Assembly (NCBI RefSeq): GCF_006351965.1
Contig: NZ_CP040932.1
Coordinates: 3,162,001-3,226,000, forward strand
Direction: 5' to 3'
Length of the DNA stretch: 64,000 bases
Origin: Oceanicola sp. D3
GTDB taxonomy: Bacteria > Pseudomonadota > Alphaproteobacteria > Rhodobacterales > Rhodobacteraceae
The position numbers were made by a program, and so were the translations under genes. Every line of letters begins with the position of its first letter. Positions within the stretch are counted from its first letter, which is position 1. The notes beneath the pieces were generated by a model, which worked only from the letters and a program-made list of their open reading frames with translations, was not told where the DNA came from and did no database searches. This document shows positions 16,851-23,854 of this stretch, in pieces.

Positions 16851-17611
16851 TGGCGGCCCCTTTGCCAGACACCATCCAGACGGCCGTTGTGACAGGGGGC
16901 GCGCGCGGATTTGGCGCCGCCGTCTGTCGCGCCCTCCACAAAGAGGGGTTCCGGGTCATCATCACCGATATCGACCCGGGCAAAGACGCCGCCGCGCTGG
17001 CCAGCGAACTCGATCTTGCGGGCGAAACCTGCATGACCGCGACGCTCGATGTGTCGGACGCCGAAAACTGGCAGTACCTGCTGGACGAGTGCATCGAACG
17101 CTATGGCTCGGTCGAGGTTTTGGTCAACAACGCCGCGCGGACCGAAGCGCAATCGGCGCTGGAGATCGCGCCGGCCCGGTTCAACGAGATCATGGCCACC
17201 AACGCCGGGGGCACCTTTGCCGGGTGCCAGGTGTTTGGGCGGCACTTCAAGGAGCGCGAATACGGGCGGATCGTCAACCTCGCCTCGCTGGCAGGCCAGA
17301 ACGGCGGCACCGCCACCGGCGCGCATTACGCCGCCTCCAAGGGCGCGATCCTGACGCTCACCAAGGTCTTCGCCCGCGATCTGGCGCCCTTCGGGATCAC
17401 CTGCAACGCCATCGCCCCGGGCCCGATGGATACGCCGATGGTTCGCGCCGTTCTGGGCGACAATCTCGACAAGGCACTGGCCAACATCCCGACAGGCAGT
17501 CTGGGTGATCCCGCGTTCGTGGCCGAAATGGTCGCAATGCTCTGCTCTCAACGCTCCGCCTTCGTCACCGGCGCCTGCTGGGACGTGAACGGCGGCCTCT
17601 ACATGAGATGA
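16850..17611 (+). CDS. iacE: Short-chain dehydrogenase/reductase (IacE)
   Basis: A 253-aa classical SDR. The nucleotide-binding motif TGGARGFG (residues 15-22), NNAAR (93-97), catalytic Ser146 (NLASLAG), Tyr160 and Lys164 (YAASK) and the following APGPMDTPM loop are all present. IacE takes part in converting the hydroxylated indole-acetate intermediate in characterised clusters. It overlaps iacD by one base and is followed 10 bp later by the reductase gene. A short Gly-Ala-rich substrate loop is typical; nothing is missing. Confidence 0.9.
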   Translation: MAAPLPDTIQTAVVTGGARGFGAAVCRALHKEGFRVIITDIDPGKDAAALASELDLAGETCMTATLDVSDAENWQYLLDECIERYGSVEVLVNNAARTEAQSALEIAPARFNEIMATNAGGTFAGCQVFGRHFKEREYGRIVNLASLAGQNGGTATGAHYAASKGAILTLTKVFARDLAPFGITCNAIAPGPMDTPMVRAVLGDNLDKALANIPTGSLGDPAFVAEMVAMLCSQRSAFVTGACWDVNGGLYMR

Positions 17612-17621
17612 GGCGAAAACC

Positions 17622-18578
17622 ATGACAGACTCGCAATTCTACAAGGTCATTGGCCGCACAGATGACCGTGGCAACATCGCCCGTATCCGGCTGGTCCCCG
17701 AGGACGGCGGCCCAATTCCCACCTTCGAGGCCGGGGCGCATCTGGATGTCTACCTGCCCGAGGTGGACCTGTGGCGGCAATATTCCCTGTGTTCCGACCC
17801 GGCGCGCAGCGACCATCTTGAAATCGGCGTGCTGAAAGACCCCAACTCACGCGGCGGCTCCGAGGCGCTGCACAAAGCGGCGGTGGAAGGGGCGCGTCTC
17901 CAGATCGAAGGACCGCGCAACCACTTCCCGCTGGACGAGACGGCCAAGCAGACCGTCTTGCTGGGCGGCGGCATTGGCGTGACCCCGATGATCGCGATGG
18001 CAGACCGTCTCCACGCCATCGGCAAGGATTTCGTCTTCCACTACTGCACCCGCTCCGAGGATGTGACCGCCTTCAAGGACAAGCTGGAGAACGCGCCCTA
18101 CGCTGACCGGGTTGTCTTTCACCATGACAACAAGGACGAGGCGCAACGGCTGGATCTCTACCGCGACCTGCCTGCGGCTGACCCGGACACACATCTTTAT
18201 GTCTGCGGTCCGCAGGGCTTCATGGATTGGGTGATCTGCACGGCCGAAAATGCCGGACATGCCCCTGCGAACGTCCACCGCGAGTATTTCTCGGCCGATG
18301 TCGATGCCTCAGGCGACAGCTTCGAAGTCGAATGCGCGCAAAGCGGTGTGACGCTTGAGATCGGCCCCGAAGACACCATCGCAAAGGCGCTCGCCAAGCA
18401 TGGCATCAAGATCGAGGTGAAATGCGAGGAAGGCGTTTGCGGCACCTGCATCACCGACGTTCTCGAAGGTGAGATCGACCACCGCGACCAGTTTCTGACC
18501 GAGGAAGAACGCGAAGACATGGACCAGATGTGTGCCTGCTGCTCACGCGGCAAGGGCAAGCTGGTTCTGGATATCTGA
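17622..18578 (+). CDS. iacF: Oxygenase reductase, FMN/NAD plus C-terminal 2Fe-2S ferredoxin (IacF)
   Basis: A 318-aa phthalate dioxygenase reductase (VanB) type protein. In order: flavin-binding barrel with RQYSLC at about residue 52, NAD-binding domain with GGGIGVTPM (115-123) and CGPQGFM (195-201), and a plant-type ferredoxin domain whose ligands fit Cys268, Cys273, Cys276 and Cys306. It would pass electrons from NADH to the IacCD oxygenase. It follows iacE by 10 bp with a GAGG ribosome site and is followed 9 bp later by iacG. The order of domains (ferredoxin last) is the normal one for this class. Confidence 0.92.
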   Translation: MTDSQFYKVIGRTDDRGNIARIRLVPEDGGPIPTFEAGAHLDVYLPEVDLWRQYSLCSDPARSDHLEIGVLKDPNSRGGSEALHKAAVEGARLQIEGPRNHFPLDETAKQTVLLGGGIGVTPMIAMADRLHAIGKDFVFHYCTRSEDVTAFKDKLENAPYADRVVFHHDNKDEAQRLDLYRDLPAADPDTHLYVCGPQGFMDWVICTAENAGHAPANVHREYFSADVDASGDSFEVECAQSGVTLEIGPEDTIAKALAKHGIKIEVKCEEGVCGTCITDVLEGEIDHRDQFLTEEEREDMDQMCACCSRGKGKLVLDI

Positions 18579-18587
18579 GGAGGAGAC

Positions 18588-19103
18588 ATGGAACTTTCCA
18601 AGATCCAGCTGGAATTCCGCGAAGGCATGAGCCGCATGGGCGCCGCCGTGAACCTGATCACCACCGATGGTGCGATGGGCAAGCACGGGCTGGTGGCCTC
18701 GGCTGTCTGCTCGGTCACGGATGCCCCGCCCACGCTTCTTGTCTGCGTCAACCGCAACTCCTTCGTGCACGACAAGCTGCTGCGCAACGGCGTGCTCTGC
18801 GTCAACGTGCTGACGGCTTATCATCAGGATCTGGCCGGTGTCTTTGCCCGCTACGTCGAAGGCGTCGACCGGTTTGCGCATGGCGACTGGAAGACACTTT
18901 CCACCGGCTCCCCGGTTTTGAAAGACGCCAATGTCGCCTTCGACTGCCGGATCGGAACGGTGCTCGAACAAAGCACGCATTCCGTCATGTTCTGCGAAAT
19001 CAAGGACGTGCACCTCGCGCAGAACCTTGATCGCGGCCTGGTCTACTTCAGTCGCGATTATCACAAGCTGGAAACAGGAGGTGCCGAAACACCGGTGGCC
19101 TAG
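18588..19103 (+). CDS. iacG: NAD(P)H:flavin reductase, partner of IacA (IacG)
   Basis: A 171-aa flavin reductase of the HpaC/DIM6-NTAB type. The typical opening FREGMSRMGAAVNLITTDG, the ASAVCSVTDAPPTLLVCVNR stretch that binds flavin, and the C-terminal RDYHKL are present. It should supply reduced FMN or FAD to the IacA monooxygenase. A strong ribosome site (GAGGAG) precedes the ATG. It is the last of the eight iac structural genes before the TRAP genes; a hairpin directly follows its stop (19104-19125). Confidence 0.9.
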   Translation: MELSKIQLEFREGMSRMGAAVNLITTDGAMGKHGLVASAVCSVTDAPPTLLVCVNRNSFVHDKLLRNGVLCVNVLTAYHQDLAGVFARYVEGVDRFAHGDWKTLSTGSPVLKDANVAFDCRIGTVLEQSTHSVMFCEIKDVHLAQNLDRGLVYFSRDYHKLETGGAETPVA

Positions 19104-19125
19104 CGGCGCATCGCGCGATGCCCCG
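19104..19125 (+). terminator. Hairpin between iacG and dctP
   Basis: CGGCGCATCG (19104-19113) and CGATGCCCCG (19116-19125) can pair at 9 of 10 positions, directly after the iacG stop. There is no T-run. It may lower read-through into, or protect, one side of the iac-TRAP message. The next gene starts at 19221 with no obvious separate promoter. Confidence 0.35.
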
Positions 19126-19220
19126 CCGCATCTTCCCGGTTTCCAATCCCAAAAGCCAAAAACAAACCAACCCCAGCCGGTCCAACCCGGGCATGGCTGC
19201 TAGCTCTCAGGGAGACTACC

Positions 19221-20240
19221 ATGAAGACCATTTCAAACGCACTGTTGGGCGCTGTCGCGAGCACCGTTCTTTCGGCAAGCGCCGGGTTCTCGGAAACAGT
19301 TCTGACGCTCAACAGCTGGTTGCCGCCGTCGCACCCCTACATTGCCGATCTGATCGAGCCTCTGGTCGCTGACATCGAAGAGGTCACCGAAGGCCGCGTC
19401 ACGGTCAACGTGCTGCCCGCCCCGCTCGGCCCGCCCCCCGCCACCTTTGATCTGGTCAAGAACGGCGTTGCCGATATCGGCTACACCGTTCAGGGCTACA
19501 GCCCCGGTCGGTTCAAAACCTCGGCCATCGCGGAAATGCCGTTTCTGGGCGATGACGCCGTTGTCACCTCGGTTGCGTTTCAGCGTGTTCATGATGCGAT
19601 GCTGGCCGAGGCCGGAGAGTATCAGGGCGTGAAGGTAATGGCCGTTCACACCCACGGCCCGGGGCATGTGTTCTCGACCAAGGAGATTTCGAGCCTCGAC
19701 GACCTCAGCGGTCAGAAGCTGCGCACCGGCTCGGTTGTCGCGCATGATCTGGCGCAATCCTTTGGCGCCGTCCCGGTCGAAGGCCCGTCTTCCAAGGCGT
19801 ACGAGCTGCTGAGCCAGAAAGTCGCCGATGGCATCATGTTCCCCTCGGAATCCATCAACTTCTTTCGCCTCAACGATCTTCTGTCCACGGCCTTCCTTGC
19901 CGAAGGCGGGATCTACAACACGGCCTTCATGATCGTGATGAACGAAAACAAGTGGAACCAGATCCCCGAGGAAGACCGCGCCCTGATCGAGCCGCTTCTG
20001 GGCGAGGCGCTTGCCGCGCGTGCGGGCGAGATGTGGAACAAGGCAGATGCCGCAGCCAATGAAACCCTGAGCGAGTCCCTGACCACCTACCAAGCCTCCC
20101 CCGAAGACATCGCCGCGCTGAAAGACCGCGTTCAGCCCGTGGTCGAGGCCACCATTGCCCTCGTCAACGAAACCGGCGTCGACGGTCAGGCAGCCTACGA
20201 CATGCTGCAGGCCGAAATCGAGAAGCTGAGCGCGCAATGA
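19221..20240 (+). CDS. dctP: TRAP solute-binding protein DctP, in the iac operon
   Basis: A 339-aa periplasmic binding protein with a signal peptide (about residues 1-24, ending ASAGFSE). DctP features are present: an opening strand TVLTLNSWLPPSHPY, the LVKNGVADIGYTVQGYSPGRF segment, and the substrate-binding region around LSGQKLRTGSVVAHD, where an Arg usually contacts the substrate carboxylate. A GGGAGA ribosome site precedes the ATG. It overlaps dctQ by 4 bp. Its place between iacG and iacR makes indole-3-acetate, an organic acid, the obvious candidate ligand; that is inference. Unlike the first TRAP in this window it is intact. Confidence 0.9.
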   Translation: MKTISNALLGAVASTVLSASAGFSETVLTLNSWLPPSHPYIADLIEPLVADIEEVTEGRVTVNVLPAPLGPPPATFDLVKNGVADIGYTVQGYSPGRFKTSAIAEMPFLGDDAVVTSVAFQRVHDAMLAEAGEYQGVKVMAVHTHGPGHVFSTKEISSLDDLSGQKLRTGSVVAHDLAQSFGAVPVEGPSSKAYELLSQKVADGIMFPSESINFFRLNDLLSTAFLAEGGIYNTAFMIVMNENKWNQIPEEDRALIEPLLGEALAARAGEMWNKADAAANETLSESLTTYQASPEDIAALKDRVQPVVEATIALVNETGVDGQAAYDMLQAEIEKLSAQ

Positions 20241-20740
20241 GCCTGTTTGCCCAGAACGGCGCAACCGGTGGCCTGGCCCACCGGTTGCGCTTCGCCATCG
20301 CCTGCATTTGTGCAGTCTGTCTCTTGGCCATGATGTGTCTGACGGTCGCGGATGTTCTGGGCAGGTACATCATGAACGCCCCGGTGCCGGGCGCGGCAGA
20401 GGTCACGGAGTTGCTGCTGGCAACCTTTGTTTTCATCGGCCTGCCTGCAGCCAGCATCGACAAAGACCATATCGCAGTCGACGTGGTGACCTCTCGCTTC
20501 TCGGGCACGCGCGCCAGCGTGATGGAGATTGCGGTTTCCATCGTTTCGGCCTGCGTGCTGGCCATTGTCGCATGGCGCATCTGGATCGTCGGCAACCAGA
20601 TCGCTGGCTACGCGGGCACAACACCAACCCTCAAACTCCCGCTTGCACCGGTGGCCTACGGCGCCGCTGTGCTTTGCCTCCTCGCAGCAATCGTGACCGT
20701 GGCGCTCGCTGCCAGTCACTGGAGAAATCGGCATGGCTGA
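20237..20740 (+). CDS. dctQ: TRAP small permease DctQ, in the iac operon
   Basis: A 167-aa inner-membrane protein with four predicted hydrophobic segments (about residues 15-40 RFAIACICAVCLLAMMCLTV, 50-68, 92-112 and 138-160). The family signature AEVTELLLATFVFIGLPAASIDKDHIAVD is clear. It overlaps dctP by 4 bp (ATGA) and dctM by 8 bp, so all three TRAP genes are translationally coupled, unlike the first TRAP operon where a hairpin separates dctP from dctQ. Confidence 0.9.
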   Translation: MSLFAQNGATGGLAHRLRFAIACICAVCLLAMMCLTVADVLGRYIMNAPVPGAAEVTELLLATFVFIGLPAASIDKDHIAVDVVTSRFSGTRASVMEIAVSIVSACVLAIVAWRIWIVGNQIAGYAGTTPTLKLPLAPVAYGAAVLCLLAAIVTVALAASHWRNRHG

Positions 20741-22019
20741 ATGGCAAATCGGACTGGGCATTCTCTTTGCAATGCTGCTGCTGGGCGTGCCGATCGGCCT
20801 GGCCCTCACACTCGTCGGCACAGTGGGCACCGCTGCCATCATCGGCTTTGAACCCTCGTTGTCCCTGCTCGGCCAGACCTATTTTGACAACGCGCGGCAC
20901 TACAATCTCTCCATCCTGCCGCTGTTCCTGATGATGGGCAATTTCGTGGTACAATCGGGCATCGCGACGGATCTCTACACCGCGGCCAACGCCTGGCTGC
21001 GCCATCGCAAGGGCGGCCTGGCCATGGCCACGGTGGTCGCCTGTGGCGGGTTTTCCTCGGTCTGCGGATCGTCGCTGGCAACCGCATCTACCATGACCAA
21101 AATCGCCATGCCCTCGATGCGGAAGTATAACTACCCCGACGGGCTCTCCACCGGCGCAATCGCGGCGGGCGGCACGCTGGGTATCCTGATCCCGCCTTCG
21201 GTGATCCTCGTCTTCTACGGCATCATGACACAGCAGGACATCGGCAAGCTGTTCCTCGCAGGCGTGATCCCGGGAATCCTCGGTGTGATCCTCTACACGG
21301 TCGCCGTGCGGCTCTCGGTCAGCCTTGGAAACATGGAGCTGGAAACCCAGCCAAAGCTTCCTCTGGCACAGCGGCTTGCCGCGCTCAAAGGCGTGTTGGG
21401 GGCTATGGGGCTCTTCGTCTTCGTGATGGGCGGCATCTACCTTGGAATTTTCACCCCAACCGAAAGCGCGGGTATGGGGGCGGCCGGGGCGTTTTTGCTG
21501 GTGTTGCTGCAAGGGCGGCTGAACGGGCGGGACTTGCTGATCACGCTCTATGACACGGCAAAAACCACAGCCAGCATGTTCCTGATCCTGTTCGGCGCGC
21601 TGGTCTTTGCCAATTACGTCAACCTCTCGGGCATGAGCCGCGAGATACAAACGCTGGTTTCAGGCATCGGCAATCCGCTGACCGCGCTGATGGTCATCAC
21701 GCTGATCTACATCGCGCTCGGCTGCGTGCTTGAAGGCCTGTCGATGATCACCCTGACGGTGCCGATCTTCTATCCAATCGTCGCGGGCCTCGGCTATGAC
21801 CTGATCTGGTTCGGCATCTACGTCGTCATCGTCACCGAATTGAGCTACATCACCCCGCCGGTTGGGCTGAACGCATTTGTCCTGAAATCCGTGGTCAAGG
21901 ACGTCAAGCTGAGCACGATCTTCAAAGGCCTGTTTCCATTCCTCTTCGTGGACATTCTGCGCCTGATCATCGTCTTGGCCTTCCCCGGCCTTGTCCTGCT
22001 CATTCCAAACCTGATGTAG
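20733..22019 (+). CDS. dctM: TRAP large permease DctM, in the iac operon
   Basis: A complete 428-aa DctM with about 12 membrane segments. The landmarks GVPIGLALTLVGTVG, GGTLGILIPPSVILVFYG, FTPTESAGMGAAGAFL and the C-terminal SYITPPVGLNAFVLKS are intact, in contrast to the split DctM at 10288. It forms the sodium-driven channel with DctQ. A 13-bp GC stem (22036-22079) follows the stop, so this is probably the end of the iacH-to-dctM transcript, with iacR starting a new one. Confidence 0.92.
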   Translation: MAEWQIGLGILFAMLLLGVPIGLALTLVGTVGTAAIIGFEPSLSLLGQTYFDNARHYNLSILPLFLMMGNFVVQSGIATDLYTAANAWLRHRKGGLAMATVVACGGFSSVCGSSLATASTMTKIAMPSMRKYNYPDGLSTGAIAAGGTLGILIPPSVILVFYGIMTQQDIGKLFLAGVIPGILGVILYTVAVRLSVSLGNMELETQPKLPLAQRLAALKGVLGAMGLFVFVMGGIYLGIFTPTESAGMGAAGAFLLVLLQGRLNGRDLLITLYDTAKTTASMFLILFGALVFANYVNLSGMSREIQTLVSGIGNPLTALMVITLIYIALGCVLEGLSMITLTVPIFYPIVAGLGYDLIWFGIYVVIVTELSYITPPVGLNAFVLKSVVKDVKLSTIFKGLFPFLFVDILRLIIVLAFPGLVLLIPNLM

Positions 22020-22035
22020 ACCGACCGCAGCTCAA

Positions 22036-22079
22036 CCGGCGCCCCCGCAAGCATCCGCAATGCGCGGCGGGGGCGCCGG
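22036..22079 (+). terminator. Terminator-like hairpin after the iac-TRAP operon
   Basis: CCGGCGCCCCCGC (22036-22048) and GCGGGGGCGCCGG (22067-22079) form a perfect 13-bp stem with an 18-nt loop, 16 bp after the dctM stop and before the iacR promoter. No T-tract follows, so a Rho-dependent or partial stop is possible. Confidence 0.5.
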
Positions 22080-22115
22080 AGGAGAGCGCAGCACCGGAAT
22101 GTCCCGCCAATATTC

Positions 22116-22131
22116 ACGTCAATATTCACGT
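22116..22131. promoter_or_regulatory. Candidate IacR (MarR) operator at the iacR promoter
   Basis: ACGTCAATATTCACGT is a perfect palindrome except for the bases flanking the central AATATT. A further half copy, CAATATTCACGT, abuts it on the left (22108-22119). It matches 15 of 16 bases of the element at 12313-12328. It lies 56-71 bp before the iacR start, a position suiting autorepression. Confidence 0.6.
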
Positions 22132-22186
22132 TACATATCGCGACACGCCCGTTAGATACCATCGCGATCCGAGCAGGAGGCCCAAC

Positions 22187-22639
22187 GTGAAATCACGAAT
22201 AAACGATGAACCCGAGTTCAAGAAACGATGGCCGTTTTTCTGGGTCAGCCAGATCAATGCAGCCTATGAAAACGCGCTGGAAAGACGCCTCAAGCACCTC
22301 GGCATCGACATCGCACGCTGGCGCGCCTTGATGAGCATCTACGATGACGGCCACCTTTCTGTCTCCGAAATCTCGGAACACTCCGCGCAAAAGCTCAACA
22401 CCACAACAAAGGTGGTGCAGCGCATGGTCAAAGACGGGCTCGTCACAACGCGCGTCAGGCCAACAGATCGCCGCGTCACCGAAGTGAGCCTCTCGGAAAA
22501 GGGCGAGAAGCTGCGAGAGGAAGCCTTCAAGGAGGCGCAGATGATCTTCAACATGGTGTTCGCGGATCAGTCGGCGAAGGACATCGACGCCCTCAACCAG
22601 AAGCTCTCTCACCTGCATTCCAATCTGAAAAAGCTCTGA
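22187..22639 (+). CDS. iacR: MarR-family repressor (IacR)
   Basis: A 150-aa MarR-type winged-helix protein. The dimerisation helix (NAAYENALERRLKHLG), the recognition helix region (SVSEISEHSAQKLNTTTKVVQRMVKDGLV) and the basic wing RPTDRRVTEVSLSEKG are all typical. In known IAA clusters IacR is a MarR protein whose repression is relieved by indole-3-acetate or a derivative. The GTG at 22187 has AGGAGG 6 nt upstream. It lies downstream of the TRAP genes behind its own promoter region, which holds the ACGT-N-AATATT-N-ACGT element also present before iacH. Confidence 0.88.
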   Translation: MKSRINDEPEFKKRWPFFWVSQINAAYENALERRLKHLGIDIARWRALMSIYDDGHLSVSEISEHSAQKLNTTTKVVQRMVKDGLVTTRVRPTDRRVTEVSLSEKGEKLREEAFKEAQMIFNMVFADQSAKDIDALNQKLSHLHSNLKKL

Positions 22640-22717
22640 GCGGTTGGCCCGGGCTGCGCCCAAGAAGGCCAAGGCACCAGAGGCCCAATTACAAAGGTCA
22701 GCCCCCAGTTGGCGAGA

Positions 22718-22731
22718 GTATTGCCTGATAC
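22718..22731. promoter_or_regulatory. Operator candidate GTATC-N4-GATAC, copy 4 (catA promoter)
   Basis: GTATT GCCT GATAC differs at one base from the perfect copies and has the same 4-nt spacer. It lies 112 bp upstream of catA in the 203-bp gap after iacR. It links catA to the promoters of catB, lysR and iacH. Confidence 0.5.
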
Positions 22732-22842
22732 CAGCACCGGCATAGCGAAGCACCGGCAGCACATGGCACTAACGGAACATCTGGCAAACATGTCTTTGAT
22801 TTGCCGCGCGTCAGTCAAATCGAACTCAAGGGAGGCAGAGCC

Positions 22843-23727
22843 ATGACCAACATCACACCTAGCAAACCGATCCAGGATCTTTTGGATCGGGCCAGCGGCC
22901 TAGATCAGAAGGAAGGCGACACGCGCCTGAAGGCCGTTGTGCGCGATCTTCTGGAGCAGGTCTTTCACATTATCGAGCGCCACGACCTGACCGAAGACGA
23001 AGTCTGGGGAGCGGTCTCGTTTCTGGGCAAGGGCGCCGAGGAATACGGCCTCATGATGCCGGGTGTCGGCATTGAGCATTTCATGGATCTCGTGCTGGAC
23101 GCTCGCGATGAAGAGGCCGGCATGGGTGGCGGCACACCGCGCACCATCGAAGGCCCGCTCTACGTTGAAGGCGCCCCCCTGAGCGAGGGCTCCGCCACAA
23201 TGAGCGACAACGAAGATGAAGGCGAGCGTCTGATCATCACCGGTGTCGTCAAGAACGAAGCCGGGGATCCCCTGCCCGGCGCGGTTGTCGACGTGTGGCA
23301 CGCCGATACGCGCGGCTTCTACTCTCACTTCGACCCGACAGAGCAGAACGCCCCCTTCAACAATCGCCGTAAAATCCGCGTGGGCGATGACGGGCGGTTT
23401 GAGATCACCACCATCATGCCCTCCGGCTATGCCTGCCCTCCGGGTGGCTCCACCGATACGCTGATGACCCTGCTCGGGCGTCACGCGGCCCGTCCGGCGC
23501 ATGTGCATTTCTTCGCGGATGCAGAGGGCTATCGCCACCTGACAACGCAGATCAACATCGCCGACGACCCGCTTGTGAATGATGACTTTGCATTCGGCAC
23601 GCGCGATGGCCTCGCACCGGAAATCACCCGCGAAGATGGTGTTGCCAAAATCCGGTTCGATCTGGAGCTGGTGTCCAGCACCAAAGGATCCGGCGAGCGA
23701 TCCCACCGCGAGCGCCTGACCGCCTGA
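22843..23727 (+). CDS. catA: Catechol 1,2-dioxygenase
   Basis: An intradiol dioxygenase of 294 aa that opens catechol to cis,cis-muconate. An N-terminal helical dimerisation domain (about 1-95) precedes the catalytic beta domain. The iron ligands fit Tyr160 (GFYSHF), Tyr196 (PSGYACPP), His220 and His222 (RPAHVHFF); their spacings (36, 24, 2) equal those of Acinetobacter CatA. TIEGPLYVEGAPLSEG and YRHLTTQIN are CatA-like rather than hydroxyquinol-dioxygenase-like. The start is the ATG at 22843 with GGAGG 7 nt upstream; an upstream TTG at 22801 is unlikely. It would take catechol from the iac enzymes and pass muconate to CatB. Confidence 0.94.
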   Translation: MTNITPSKPIQDLLDRASGLDQKEGDTRLKAVVRDLLEQVFHIIERHDLTEDEVWGAVSFLGKGAEEYGLMMPGVGIEHFMDLVLDARDEEAGMGGGTPRTIEGPLYVEGAPLSEGSATMSDNEDEGERLIITGVVKNEAGDPLPGAVVDVWHADTRGFYSHFDPTEQNAPFNNRRKIRVGDDGRFEITTIMPSGYACPPGGSTDTLMTLLGRHAARPAHVHFFADAEGYRHLTTQINIADDPLVNDDFAFGTRDGLAPEITREDGVAKIRFDLELVSSTKGSGERSHRERLTA

Positions 23728-23748
23728 TCAAGCGGGCCGACCGAACAC

Positions 23749-23817
23749 GCCACAGGGCTTCGTGCTGTGGCAAGGCCGGGTGCAGACGGAGAACGCGTTT
23801 CTTCCCTGCGCCCGGCC
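23749..23817. terminator. Two hairpins between convergent catA and lysR
   Basis: GCCACAG (23749-23755) pairs with CTGTGGC (23765-23771). A second stem pairs GGCCGGGTGCAG (from 23774) with CTGCGCCCGGCC (ending 23817) at 11 of 12 positions. They lie between the catA stop (23727) and the stop of the minus-strand LysR (23855), and so could end both transcripts. No long T-run is present. Confidence 0.45.
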
Positions 23818-23854
23818 AAATCGCCCAACAAGGGGCCGCGCGTAACGCCGGCCC

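Noticed and set aside
22843-23727. Hydroxyquinol 1,2-dioxygenase instead of catechol 1,2-dioxygenase
   Set aside because: The 294-aa length would allow it, but TIEGPLYVEGAPLSEG, PSGYACPP and RHLTTQIN follow the catechol 1,2-dioxygenase pattern, and catB plus iac genes fit catechol.
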